Shown here piece by piece: positions 45,413-54,761 of a stretch of DNA of 64,000 nt; position 1 is the first letter of the stretch, and each line of letters opens with the position of its first letter. The notes under the pieces were generated by a model. The model was not told the origin of the DNA. It did no database searches and saw nothing but the letters and a program-made list of their open reading frames with translations. The DNA comes from Abyssogena phaseoliformis symbiont OG214 (lineage in GTDB: Bacteria > Pseudomonadota > Gammaproteobacteria > PS1 > Pseudothioglobaceae): NCBI RefSeq assembly GCF_016592595.1, contig NZ_AP012977.1, positions 620,001-684,000 on the forward strand, written 5' to 3'. The position numbers and the translations under genes were made by a program.

Positions 45413-48400
45413 ATGGCAAATAAAAATCACGTTGATCAGGCAAAAATTGATGAGGCGTACAAAGAGTTTGAAAAGATTGACGGGACCTATAAAGAATTTG
45501 AGTTAGGTATTGCTGGGAAGCTTACCAAGGCTTTCATTATTTCACCATTATCTATTATCATATTCTTCGCTATGTTGGGTGCGGGTATTATTGGTTTAAT
45601 TTCAACCCCAAGACAAGAAGACCCTCAAATTTCTGTGCCACTTATTGACTTATTTGTTGAATATCCAGGCGCTTCTTCTGAGGAAGTGTCAAATATTATT
45701 GTTAAGCCTTTAGAGCGTTTAATGTCAAATATTTTAGGCGTTAAGCATGTTTATTCTGTTAGTGATAAAAGCCAAGGCATTATTACTGTTGAGTTTGATG
45801 TGGGTCAGGAAATGAACGCCTCTATTATCAAAGTGCGTGACAAAATGTTAGCAAATCTTGATTTTATGCCGCCAGGTGTTAGGCAGCCACTCATTAAGCC
45901 TAAAGAGATTGATGACGTGCCAATTATTAATTTAACACTTTGGTCAAAATCACTTGATGATGGGCAGTTGCGTTCATTGGGCTTGGAGTTGTTACAACAA
46001 CTCGCCAAGGTTAAAGATACTAACAACGGTTTTATTGTTGGCGGACGTAAGGAAATTTTCCATATTGATGCTTATCCAGGTCGTTTAGCTGGACATGGTA
46101 TCTCCATTCAACAAATTGCTAACACAGTTGGGAATGCTAACGTCAGGGGGCATACAGGTAATATTGAGCTAAATGGCTTTAAGATGGAAGTCTATTCAGG
46201 TGATTTTTTTAGTAAAGTTGAAGATATTGAAAACTTAGTCATTATAGTTAGCGATGGTAAGCCAATTTATATACGTGATGTGGCTGATGTATATTATGCC
46301 CCAGAAGATGCTGAGCACATGGTTACTTATTACACGGGAAAAGCAAACAAAACAGGCAAAAAAGCTACTGGTGAACAAGCTGTAACCATTGCCATTGCAA
46401 AGAAATATGGTACTAATGGTGTAGAAGTAGCTGAAAATATTCTCGCTAAAGTTGAAGAATTAAAGGGCAGATTAATTCCTGATAATGTAGAAGTTAGCGT
46501 CACTAGAAATTACGGAGAATCTGCAAAAAATAAAGTAAACGCTTTGATTAAAAAATTATTTATTGCCACAGGTGCGGTAACTGTGCTTGTTTGGTTTGCT
46601 TTGGGCATTCGTCCAGCTATTGTTGTCACACTGGTTATTCCAGTTGTATTATTGATGACCATTTTTTCTGCATGGATGCTGGGTATGACCATTGATAGGG
46701 TGAGTTTATTTGCCCTAATTTTCTCAATTGGTATTTTAGTGGATGATGCAATTGTTGTTACCGAGAATATTTATAGGCGGTGGTTGATTGATAATAAAAT
46801 CACCATTGGTACTGCAATTGACGCAGTGCGTGAAGTGGGTAACCCAACAATTTTAGCAACTTTTACTGTGGTGGCAGCTTTAATGCCCATGGCAGCAGTT
46901 AGTGGCATGATGGGTCCATACATGGCGCCGATTCCTGTATTAGGATCGGTTGCAATGATGTTTTCATTATTTGCAGCATTCGTTTTTACGCCTTATTTTA
47001 TTATGGTGTTTGTGCCACCTTTAAATGTATTGCACAAAATGCACAAAAAAGAAGAAAAAAAAGCAAAGATTATGTTTGCCTTTTTTCATTCAACCATTTC
47101 TAAGTTGTTCAATACAAAAATATATGGCTGGAGTTTCTTAATTGGATTGGTCGTTGCTTTTTTTATATCAATGTCAATGTTCTATACTACTTCGGTTCCT
47201 GTGAAAATGTTGCCACTGGATAATAAGTCTGAATTTGGCGTGGTATTAGATATGCCTGATGGTACAGCACTAGCAAATACCGCTTCAACCTTGCATAAAA
47301 TGGCACAAGTGTTGCGTAACATGCCAGAAGTGGTTGCCATTCAATCTTATTCAGGCACTGCCAAGCCTTTTGATTTTAACGGATTGGTAAGACATTATTA
47401 TTTAAGACAAACCCCTTCAGAAGGTGAATTACAAATTCAGTTAATTGGAAAGTCAGAGCGTGATCGCTCTAGTCATGAGATTGCTTTAGAGGCAAGAACT
47501 CTGGTTAAACAAATTGTGGAAGATGCAGGTGCTAATTACGCTGTTGTTGAAATGCCGCCAGGTCCTCCAGTGTTGCGCCCTGTAGTTGCTGAAGTGTATG
47601 GTCCAGATAAAGAAACACGCCGCAAACTTGCAAACGACTTGACAGAATTATTTAAAGAATCTGGCACAATGACAGATGTTGATAATCTAATGCGTGACAA
47701 ATATCCCGTTATTGATTTTCAAGTGGATACAGCAAAAGCCTCTCGATTTGGTGTTAGTGTGATGACCATTAAAGAAACACTTTCTATGGCTATGAGTAGT
47801 TTTAATGTAGGTACAATTCGATTAAAAAACGCACTTGAGCCTTCACGTATTTGTCTACAAATACCGTTATCTAAACGCTCTCAATTGTCTTATTTAACTC
47901 AATTGCCCGTACCTTCACAACATGGCGGTATGATTCCAATTTCGGAGCTAGGCTCGTTTAGTTATAAAAAGCAAGATGACTTAATTTTCCACAAAGATTT
48001 AGCAGATGTTGAATATGTATTGGGCGAGCCTAAGGGTCGCTTAAGTGCGCCCATTTATGCAATGATGGGTGTGGATGACTTGCTGCTTAAGTATCAAACG
48101 ATTGATGGCAAGCAATTACGAGGTGAATATCTAGGACCGCCAAAAGATCAAACTGTTCCAAGTTTTGAATGGACAGGAGAATGGACGGTTACTTATGAGA
48201 CTTTCCGTGACATGGGTAGTGCATTTGCTGTGGCATTGGTAGTGATTTATATGCTGGTTGTATGGCAGTTTGGTAATTTTATTATTCCAGCTGTTATTAT
48301 GGCGCCAATTCCATTAACACTATTAGGCATTGTTCCAGGTCATTGGTTGTTAGGTGCAGAATTTACAGCCACTTCAATGATTGGCTGGATTGCATTGGCA

Positions 48401-48910
48401 GGTATTATTGTACGAAACTCTATTTTATTAGTTGACTTTACGGTTCAAGAATATGCCAAAGGCATGCCATTTTTTGATGCAGTGATTAATTCATGCTCTT
48501 CACGCACACGACCTATTATGATTACTGCATTTGCATTGGTTGGGGGCTCTAGTGTTATTTTGTCAGACCCTATCTTTCAAGGCATGGCAATTTCGTTGTT
48601 ATTTGGCGTACTGATTTCTACCGTACTTACTCTAATTGTAATTCCATTAGGCACTTTGTCTGCTGGTGAGGCTGCTTGCAGGAATATTGCAGTTAACATG
48701 GGACTTCTTCCTGATGATGCAGATGCAGATGCAAAATACAATGTTGCAAAGCCAGTCAAAGCTAAAAAATCAAAATCTGAAAAGACAAGCAAAGACCCTA
48801 AAGAGTGGATAAAAATGGTACTGGGCAGAAAGGACCAAACTAAAGAGGCTAGTGGTGAAAAAATAGACACCAACGGACTATTGAAGAAAGAAGATAAGAG
48901 TGATTTATGA
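45413..48910 (+). CDS. RND-family efflux transporter permease
   Basis: A 1165-residue inner-membrane pump of the AcrB superfamily. The first helix (about 40-62) is followed by the first porter domain (PRQEDPQISVP), then helices with the proton-relay pair in GILVDDAIVVTENIYRRW (about 440), and the same layout repeats in the second half. Drug versus other substrate cannot be told. It is about 100 residues longer than usual: a 40-residue N-terminal tail and a lysine-rich soluble C-terminal tail (about 1105-1165). Its TGA overlaps the next ATG. Confidence 0.92.
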   Translation: MANKNHVDQAKIDEAYKEFEKIDGTYKEFELGIAGKLTKAFIISPLSIIIFFAMLGAGIIGLISTPRQEDPQISVPLIDLFVEYPGASSEEVSNIIVKPLERLMSNILGVKHVYSVSDKSQGIITVEFDVGQEMNASIIKVRDKMLANLDFMPPGVRQPLIKPKEIDDVPIINLTLWSKSLDDGQLRSLGLELLQQLAKVKDTNNGFIVGGRKEIFHIDAYPGRLAGHGISIQQIANTVGNANVRGHTGNIELNGFKMEVYSGDFFSKVEDIENLVIIVSDGKPIYIRDVADVYYAPEDAEHMVTYYTGKANKTGKKATGEQAVTIAIAKKYGTNGVEVAENILAKVEELKGRLIPDNVEVSVTRNYGESAKNKVNALIKKLFIATGAVTVLVWFALGIRPAIVVTLVIPVVLLMTIFSAWMLGMTIDRVSLFALIFSIGILVDDAIVVTENIYRRWLIDNKITIGTAIDAVREVGNPTILATFTVVAALMPMAAVSGMMGPYMAPIPVLGSVAMMFSLFAAFVFTPYFIMVFVPPLNVLHKMHKKEEKKAKIMFAFFHSTISKLFNTKIYGWSFLIGLVVAFFISMSMFYTTSVPVKMLPLDNKSEFGVVLDMPDGTALANTASTLHKMAQVLRNMPEVVAIQSYSGTAKPFDFNGLVRHYYLRQTPSEGELQIQLIGKSERDRSSHEIALEARTLVKQIVEDAGANYAVVEMPPGPPVLRPVVAEVYGPDKETRRKLANDLTELFKESGTMTDVDNLMRDKYPVIDFQVDTAKASRFGVSVMTIKETLSMAMSSFNVGTIRLKNALEPSRICLQIPLSKRSQLSYLTQLPVPSQHGGMIPISELGSFSYKKQDDLIFHKDLADVEYVLGEPKGRLSAPIYAMMGVDDLLLKYQTIDGKQLRGEYLGPPKDQTVPSFEWTGEWTVTYETFRDMGSAFAVALVVIYMLVVWQFGNFIIPAVIMAPIPLTLLGIVPGHWLLGAEFTATSMIGWIALAGIIVRNSILLVDFTVQEYAKGMPFFDAVINSCSSRTRPIMITAFALVGGSSVILSDPIFQGMAISLLFGVLISTVLTLIVIPLGTLSAGEAACRNIAVNMGLLPDDADADAKYNVAKPVKAKKSKSEKTSKDPKEWIKMVLGRKDQTKEASGEKIDTNGLLKKEDKSDL

Positions 48911-49210
48911 TTCGAAACATTAAAACAATAATAGTCATTATCGCTATTATTGTTTTTGTTTAAGTCTGCTAACGCCTTTTGGCCTTCAGAGCTTGTTAAG
49001 TACTCTACTGCTCAATTTATAGACGGTGATAATACACTCGCGCCCTTTGTTGCACAAAAGAGAAAGATTATTAATAAGGAAAGAATGACATCGGGGAAGG
49101 GCGCTATAAATCATATTGTTTATTTGCCTGTATATATTCCCACACCGATTGTGTCTTACTATCCGGTGTATATTTCCATCTTCATTCCTACTAACTTTTT
49201 AACTCATTAA
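48907..49210 (+). pseudogene. Small secreted protein, frameshifted in its signal peptide
   Basis: ATG at 48907 overlaps the pump stop (ATGA) and encodes MIRNIKTIIVIIAIIVFV, a signal-peptide core, then a TAA. A one-base shift in the T5 run near 48951-48955 restores KSANAFWPSELVKYSTAQF and a tyrosine/proline-rich tail (VYLPVYIPTPIVSYYPVY) to a stop at 49210. The product would have been about 100 residues and exported. I do not recognise the family. It is either a broken accessory gene of the efflux operon or an intact one with a sequence error. Confidence 0.55.
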
Positions 49211-50146
49211 CTCGCCCTTGACTTGTAAATCAGCATGGTAAGAAGAGCGTACCATAGGTCCACTAGTAACTTGGACAAAACCTAGCTTAAGTGCAATTTT
49301 TTTGTATTTATCAAATTGATTCGGATGAATATACGCCTCAACAGCTAAATGATGTTTACTTGGCTGTAAATACTGACCTAGGGTAAGCATGTCTACATTG
49401 TGCGTGCGTAAGTCTTTTAATACATCAATAACTTGTTTTTCACTTTCACTCACCCCTAGCATTAATCCTGATTTGGTAATGACAAATGGGTGTTGTTGTT
49501 TAAATTCTTTAAGCAGTCTTAATGAATACTCGTAATTTGCACCAGGTCGAACTTTTGGATATAAGCTTGGCACTGTTTCTAGATTATGGTTAAAGACATC
49601 AGGCGAGCAAGATTTAAAGACTTCAAGTGCTTTATCAATCCTACCTCTGAAATCTGGTGTTAAAATTTCAATCTTTACTTTGGGTGTGCTTAGCCTGATA
49701 TTATCAATGCACATTTTAAAATGTTGAGCGCCGCCATCACGTAAATCATCCCTATCTACTGACGTGATTACCACATATTTAAGTTGCATTTTTTTAATGG
49801 TATCAGCCAAATGTTTAGGTTCATCTACATCAAGCGCCTTTGGCTTGCCATGAGCCACATCGCAAAATGGGCAACGACGTGTGCAAATTTGCCCCATAAT
49901 CATAAAAGTGGCAGTACCATGATTAAAACACTCGCTTAAATTTGGACATTGTGCTTCTTCACAAACTGTAAATAACCTTTGTGATCGAAGTGTGTTTTTT
50001 AATTCATCAACTTTTGAGCCAGCAATGTGTTTAATGCGGATCCAACTTGGTTTTCTAATGGGTAATCTGTCAGTATCGGGCTTAATTTTTAAGCGCGCCA
50101 CTTTGGATTTGCCTTTTAGGCTTTTAATGTCTATTTCTTGTAACAT
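49199..50146 (-). CDS. lipA: Lipoyl synthase
   Basis: Radical SAM enzyme that inserts two sulphurs into octanoyl groups on lipoyl domains. Starting at ATG 50146 it has 315 residues. The auxiliary cluster ligands are C62, C67 and C73 ([13 protein letters not shown]), and the radical SAM motif C88-x3-C92-x2-C95 is CTRRCPFC. The C-terminal serine ligand is in RSSY. The upstream alternative start at 50179 lies deeper inside lipB. It overlaps lipB by 23 bases. It depends on the Isc machinery encoded at 10-15 kb. Confidence 0.96.
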   Translation of the reverse strand: MLQEIDIKSLKGKSKVARLKIKPDTDRLPIRKPSWIRIKHIAGSKVDELKNTLRSQRLFTVCEEAQCPNLSECFNHGTATFMIMGQICTRRCPFCDVAHGKPKALDVDEPKHLADTIKKMQLKYVVITSVDRDDLRDGGAQHFKMCIDNIRLSTPKVKIEILTPDFRGRIDKALEVFKSCSPDVFNHNLETVPSLYPKVRPGANYEYSLRLLKEFKQQHPFVITKSGLMLGVSESEKQVIDVLKDLRTHNVDMLTLGQYLQPSKHHLAVEAYIHPNQFDKYKKIALKLGFVQVTSGPMVRSSYHADLQVKGELMS

Positions 50147-50738
50147 GATTAATAAGTATTTGGCTAAGCTTCTCAGCAACGATATTTAAGGTATCGCTAT
50201 TATCCGTTAAATCACAAAGCTGTGTTACTTTCAAGCCTTGATATCCACAAGGATTAATTTGCATAAATGGAGACAAATCCATATCCACATTAAGACTCAA
50301 ACCATGATAAGTTCTTGATTGTTTAACCTTTAAGCCCAGCGCTGCAATTTTAGCGTTATTAACATACACACCAGGTGCGCCTGATTTTAGATGTGCTTTA
50401 ATGGTGTAAGTTTTTAATAAATCAATGATTGAATTTTCAATGACTTCAATCATTTTTTTAACCCCAATGTTAAGACGTTTAAGGTCAATTAAGCAATAAA
50501 TAACCGCTTGACCAGGGCCATGATAAGTAATTTGTCCGCCACGATCGGTTTGAATAATGGGAATATTACTGCTTGATAAAACATGCTCTGGTTTACTAGA
50601 AATACCTTGCGTAAACACAGGGCTGTGCTCTACAATCCACAACTCATCTTGGGTATTTTTATCACGAGCATTAGTAAATATTTTCATCTGTTCCCAGATG
50701 TTTAAATAGTCTTGACGCCCTAAGTTGATAATACGCAT
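50124..50738 (-). CDS. lipB: Octanoyl-ACP:protein transferase
   Basis: Transfers octanoyl from ACP to lipoyl domains, the step before LipA. The 204-residue protein shows [16 protein letters not shown] (about 69), the catalytic lysine in AKIAALGLK and the catalytic cysteine in NPCGYQGL (about 165). The last residues overlap the lipA start in a different frame. The order ybeD-lipB-lipA is the E. coli order. Confidence 0.96.
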   Translation of the reverse strand: MRIINLGRQDYLNIWEQMKIFTNARDKNTQDELWIVEHSPVFTQGISSKPEHVLSSSNIPIIQTDRGGQITYHGPGQAVIYCLIDLKRLNIGVKKMIEVIENSIIDLLKTYTIKAHLKSGAPGVYVNNAKIAALGLKVKQSRTYHGLSLNVDMDLSPFMQINPCGYQGLKVTQLCDLTDNSDTLNIVAEKLSQILINHVTRNRH

Positions 50739-50744
50739 AAGAAT

Positions 50745-51023
50745 TTATAAAACATAAGACACTAGGTGGCAGTCTTGTAAATCTTGATTAATGGCATCTA
50801 ATTGAGCTCTACTACTGGCAATAATACGAATGGTAAAAGATACATAACTACCTTTAGAACTGTGCTTTTTTGTTATTTGATTGGGGTGTAATTTATCAAT
50901 GTGGCGCTCAACAATGCTGCAAATTGTGTGCTGAAGTGCTTTACAATCTTTGCCAAGTATCTTAATAGGGTAATCGCAAGGAAAATTAAACAGTGTTTCT
51001 GAAGTGGGATTAGTGGTAGTCAT
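50745..51023 (-). CDS. ybeD: YbeD-like DUF493 protein
   Basis: A 92-residue ferredoxin-fold protein of the DUF493/YbeD family (FPCDYPIKILGKD, then SSKGSYVSFTIRI and a C-terminal HLVSYVL). The family is found just upstream of lipB in many Proteobacteria; an ACT-like regulatory role has been proposed from the fold but is unproven. It is 6 bases from lipB and divergent from the AAA+ ATPase gene. Confidence 0.88.
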   Translation of the reverse strand: MTTTNPTSETLFNFPCDYPIKILGKDCKALQHTICSIVERHIDKLHPNQITKKHSSKGSYVSFTIRIIASSRAQLDAINQDLQDCHLVSYVL

Positions 51024-51085
51024 ATCAAGTGATTTTATCTTTTGTTACTATAAAATAGGATCTGTTTTAATAATTTCAAGTATTC

Positions 51086-52126
51086 ATGCGTCCTGAACAA
51101 GTCAGTAAAATCCTTAATGAAGAGTTAATATCAGTGATGCACGGTCATCATACACCTGTTATGTTATGGGGCGCACCAGGAATTGGCAAGTCTCAAATCA
51201 TCTCTCAAGTGGCGACCAAGAATGGGGTCAACATCATTGATATTCGCTTATCACAAATGGAGCCTAGTGACCTTCGTGGTATACCGTTTAAAAATGGAGA
51301 TTTGGTTGACTGGTCAGTGCCTTCATTATTGCCCGATTCAAAGCGTCATGGCGAGCAAGGTATTTTGTTTCTTGATGAAATTACCTCAGCACCACCGACC
51401 GTATCAGCAGCGGCTTATCAACTCATTCTTGACCGTCGTTTAGGTGATTATATTGTGCCTGAGGGTTGGGTGATATTTGCTGCAGGTAATCGCCAAGGTG
51501 ATCGAGGTGTTACTTATTCCATGCCCGCACCTTTGGCAAATCGATTTTCACATTTTGAGCTTGATGTTAACTTGGATGATTGGGTGGCATGGGCATATGA
51601 AAACAACATTGATGAGCGTATTATTGGTTTTTTACGCTACCGTCCTGAGCATTTGTTTGAGTTTGACGCTAAACACAATCCAGTTGCCTTTCCTTCGCCA
51701 AGAACTTGGGAATTTGTACATCGGGCGCTGAATAAATTTGGCACTGATTTGTCTTTATTTAGGCAGGCTGCTAGCGCTTGTGTTGGTGAAGTGGCAGGGG
51801 TTGAAATTACCACGTTTGTTGAACACATGGCTGACTTGCCTGATCTTGATGCTATTATTAATGGCGAAAGCGTCTCAATTCCCAAAGAGCTTGATTTGCA
51901 ATATGCAATTTGTGCAGCACTAACAGGTAGAGCAATCGATGTTAAAGGCACCGACCATGCTGAAAAAGTGTGGGGTAATATTCTTAATTTTGCTAAAAAT
52001 TTTCCACAAAAAGAATTGGGCGTTATGCTAGTATCAGATATGCAGCGCGCCATTGGTGGTGATATTTTTACCATTCCTGAATTTGCTGATTGGGCAAATA
52101 AAATTGCCGATGTCATGTTTGACTAA
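51086..52126 (+). CDS. MoxR-type AAA+ ATPase
   Basis: A 346-residue AAA+ protein: Walker A GAPGIGKS at 29-36, Walker B ILFLDE at 93-98, sensor I in IFAAGNRQGD and an arginine-finger region near ANRFSHFEL. It belongs to the MoxR group, which pairs with VWA-domain proteins to remodel or insert cofactors into other complexes. Its natural partner is the VWA protein at 53108. Between them lie nnrS and hemerythrin-like genes, so an NO- or metal-related client is possible (inference). It is not the typical NorQ sequence. Confidence 0.85.
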   Translation: MRPEQVSKILNEELISVMHGHHTPVMLWGAPGIGKSQIISQVATKNGVNIIDIRLSQMEPSDLRGIPFKNGDLVDWSVPSLLPDSKRHGEQGILFLDEITSAPPTVSAAAYQLILDRRLGDYIVPEGWVIFAAGNRQGDRGVTYSMPAPLANRFSHFELDVNLDDWVAWAYENNIDERIIGFLRYRPEHLFEFDAKHNPVAFPSPRTWEFVHRALNKFGTDLSLFRQAASACVGEVAGVEITTFVEHMADLPDLDAIINGESVSIPKELDLQYAICAALTGRAIDVKGTDHAEKVWGNILNFAKNFPQKELGVMLVSDMQRAIGGDIFTIPEFADWANKIADVMFD

Positions 52127-52131
52127 AACTG

Positions 52132-52665
52132 ATGATTAGCCTTAATCAAAATAACACTCATCCAATAATGCTATTTTTACGTTCAGGATTTAGGGTGTTT
52201 TTTATGGTAGCAGGTTTAGTTAGTGTTTTTTCACACATTGATACTAACCAGCAATATCAACAGTACTATTTGGCATGTACATGAGATGATTTTTGCCTAC
52301 ACAATGGCAGTTATTGTGGGTTTTTTACTAACTGCTGTTAAAAATTGGACAGGTGTGCAAACTTTATGTGGCAAGCCTTTATTGATGCTTTTGGTATTAG
52401 TTTGATTACCATTGGCATGATGAGCCGAGTAAGTCTAGGTCATACAGGTAATGATGTTTTCAATCTACCTAAAAAACTCAATTTAATTTTCGTATTATTG
52501 ACATTATCTTTTGTGTTTAGAGTTATTTTTCCGGTGTTAGACAAGGTATATTACAATGAGTGGATTTCAATAGCACAATTCTTATGGATTAGTGCTTTTA
52601 TGGGGTTTTTACTTATTTATACACCACTATTTTTCAAGCCTAGAATTGATGGTCAATTTGGATAA
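52132..52665 (+). pseudogene. nnrS: NnrS-family haem-copper membrane protein, truncated and frameshifted
   Basis: Three frames together resemble NnrS, a polytopic protein tied to nitric oxide stress and denitrification. The first (52132) reads RSGFRVFFMVAGLVSVF. After a shift in the T6 run near 52198-52203 comes IWHVHEMIFAYTMAVIVGFLLTA with NWTG, the best NnrS signature. The last block (to 52665) reads GMMSRVSLGHTGND, near the NnrS C-terminus. The family has about 400 residues; only about 175 are left, so roughly 200 middle residues are deleted around 52380. Confidence 0.78.
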
Positions 52666-53111
52666 TGAAAATAGCTGATGAACTTTTAATCTTGACTAGA
52701 GAACATCACATGTTACTATCGTTAGCAAACAAGTGCGTTAACACGGCAAAATCAAACAACGCTTCTAATGTTAAAGATTTATGTTTACAGATATCAAAAA
52801 CATTTAAATCTACTTTTTCTGAGAATTTTGAAACAGAAGAGCTGACAATTTTCATGCCTTTAAAACATAAATCAGGCTCGCTTTTTAAATTATGCAACCA
52901 ACTGATTGATGAGCATCAACAATTGTACCAATTGGCACAAGATTTGCCCAATCATCCAGAATGCTTACTAGCCTTTGGTAACTTATTAAAGTCTCATTCT
53001 CGATTAGAAGACAGGCAACTATTTCCAAAGATTGATTTATTATCAAACAGTGAAAAACTTGCTATTATTAAATTAAGTTCATGTCATACATCCCCCATGC
53101 TTAAAATATGA
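52665..53111 (+). CDS. Hemerythrin-like (HHE domain) protein
   Basis: A 148-residue helical protein with a spaced histidine/glutamate pattern: REHHMLL (13-19), the ETEE region (about 65), DEHQQLYQLA (about 84) and HSRLEDRQLFPKI (about 111). This fits the HHE four-helix bundle that binds a di-iron site. Such proteins sense or bind O2, NO or iron. It starts within the nnrS stop (TAATG) and overlaps the next gene by 4 bases, so it is coupled to both. One histidine ligand set looks incomplete, so metal binding is not certain. Confidence 0.75.
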   Translation: MKIADELLILTREHHMLLSLANKCVNTAKSNNASNVKDLCLQISKTFKSTFSENFETEELTIFMPLKHKSGSLFKLCNQLIDEHQQLYQLAQDLPNHPECLLAFGNLLKSHSRLEDRQLFPKIDLLSNSEKLAIIKLSSCHTSPMLKI

Positions 53112-54439
53112 GTAAATCAGACTGCCAGTTTTGGCAAAACAGTAATATTGAGCTTGAACCGCAGGTAAGAGTTATTGGCGAAGATGTTATGATTGAAAAC
53201 AACATTGACAAGATTGATTTACAAGCAGTTGAGGTAAAGCTAACTAAAGCACGTACACAACTTATTCTTGACAAGCCTTTTCTGGGTAATTTAGTACTTA
53301 GACTACCGCTTAAAGCCGCTGGCTCTTGGTGTAGGACCAGTGCAACTGACGCTAAAAGTTTTTATTATAACCCAAGTTTTATTGACCAGCTTGATAATCA
53401 TCAAGTTAAGTTTGTGCTCATTCATGAAGCTTTGCATTGTGCATTAACGCATTTTTCTCGCCGTGGCAATCGGCTTAAACATAAATGGGATTTGGCCTGT
53501 GATTTTGCCATTAATCCACTTTTGGTAAAAGAGGGGTTTCATCCACCCCTTGATTTACCTATTTTTCATAAATATCAAGGCATGATTGCAGAAGAAATCT
53601 ACCCAATGATTGATGATAGTATTGATACTGATCCCATGGATCAGCATTTATATGATGACAACCCAAAAGATGATGCGAGTGAGTCTGATGGTGGATTGCG
53701 CGAGGACGACTTACAAGATAATTCAGCAAAAGACAATGGCAAAGATAATCACAAAAACAATACAACTTCTTCTGGCTTGGCAGATAAGCCCAACCCCTTA
53801 ACGTCAGATGAAATTCAACAATTAAGCAGCAAATGGCAAAAAAATCTTGCCTCAAGCGCACAACTTGCACAACAAGCCGGAAAATTAGACGGTGAATTTG
53901 TTAAATTAATTGATTTTTTCTTGCAACCTCAGTTTTCTTGGCAGTCTTTGTTATCACAATATATGGTTAGTTTTGCACGTGACGATTTTTCCTATGCTAG
54001 GCCATCACGTCGTAGTGGCGATGCAATATTGCCATCACTTAGATCTAGCCAAATTGATATTACTGTTGCCATTGACACTTCTGGCTCAATCTCTGAAGAT
54101 GAAATTGATGAGTTTGTAACAGAAATTAATGCCATTAAAAGTAACATACGCGCCTCAATTACATTAATTGCTTGTGATGAAAAAGTCAGTAAAGAACTAA
54201 TATGGCATTTTGAAGCTTGGGACGAACTAACATTTCCAGCGTCATTAGGTGGCGGTAAAGGCACTAATTTTAATCCTGTGTTTGATTATGTTAATGCGCA
54301 AGACATTGCTTCCAGTGTGCTGATTTACTTTACTGATGCCAAAGGCAAGTTTCCAGAATTTGAACCAAACTATCCAGTGATGTGGCTTGTTAAAGGTAAG
54401 GAAAATGTGCCGTGGGGTCGTCGTATTCAATTAAATTAA
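53108..54439 (+). CDS. VWA-like protein with DUF2201 metallopeptidase-like domain
   Basis: A 443-residue protein. The N-terminal DUF2201 domain has a zincin-like HEALH at 106-110. A very acidic, Asp/Asn-rich linker spans about 175-220. The C-terminal von Willebrand A-like domain has the MIDAS motif DTSGS at 323-327 and a GGGKGTNF loop. It forms the standard pair with the MoxR-type ATPase upstream (COG0714 and COG3864 type); such pairs are thought to act as chaperone-like machines. Client and protease activity are unknown. It is intact although neighbours are broken. Confidence 0.85.
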   Translation: MSKSDCQFWQNSNIELEPQVRVIGEDVMIENNIDKIDLQAVEVKLTKARTQLILDKPFLGNLVLRLPLKAAGSWCRTSATDAKSFYYNPSFIDQLDNHQVKFVLIHEALHCALTHFSRRGNRLKHKWDLACDFAINPLLVKEGFHPPLDLPIFHKYQGMIAEEIYPMIDDSIDTDPMDQHLYDDNPKDDASESDGGLREDDLQDNSAKDNGKDNHKNNTTSSGLADKPNPLTSDEIQQLSSKWQKNLASSAQLAQQAGKLDGEFVKLIDFFLQPQFSWQSLLSQYMVSFARDDFSYARPSRRSGDAILPSLRSSQIDITVAIDTSGSISEDEIDEFVTEINAIKSNIRASITLIACDEKVSKELIWHFEAWDELTFPASLGGGKGTNFNPVFDYVNAQDIASSVLIYFTDAKGKFPEFEPNYPVMWLVKGKENVPWGRRIQLN

Positions 54440-54443
54440 TTAC

Positions 54444-54761
54444 ATGAAAGACTTCACACCATCTGAGTTAGAGACGTATTTAAAACACAATCATTCATTA
54501 ATGCTAGATGTTCGCGAACAATGGGAGTGGGACAAGTGTCATTTTGACGAGGCAAGATTACTGCCCATAGGGGAAATTATGACCAGCCTAGATAACCTTG
54601 GATAAGTCAGAAGAAACGGTACTTATTTGTCATCACGGTATTCGTTCAATGCGCAAGTTGCGCGTTATTTTGAGTCTATTGGTTTTGGTCGTGTTATCAA
54701 CTTACGTGGTGGGATTGATGCCTGGGCTAAACAACTTGATGATTCAATGGTGCAATACTAG
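54444..54761 (+). pseudogene. Rhodanese-like domain protein, frameshifted
   Basis: The frame from ATG 54444 gives LMLDVREQWEWDKCHFDEAR, a rhodanese N-terminal half, then stops at 54602-54604. A shift near 54597 restores LDKSEETVLICHHGIRSM with the active-site cysteine loop, and a second near 54650 restores QVARYFESIGFGRVINLRGG and GIDAWAKQ to a TAG at 54761. A one-domain sulphurtransferase of about 105 residues would have resulted. Two shifts make it a pseudogene. Its 3' end overlaps the glcB remnant on the other strand. Confidence 0.82.

Noticed and set aside
51086-54439. norQ-norD pair of a nitric oxide reductase
   Set aside because: The ATPase and the DUF2201/VWA protein differ from NorQ and NorD, and no norB or norC is nearby; I kept the general MoxR/VWA description.
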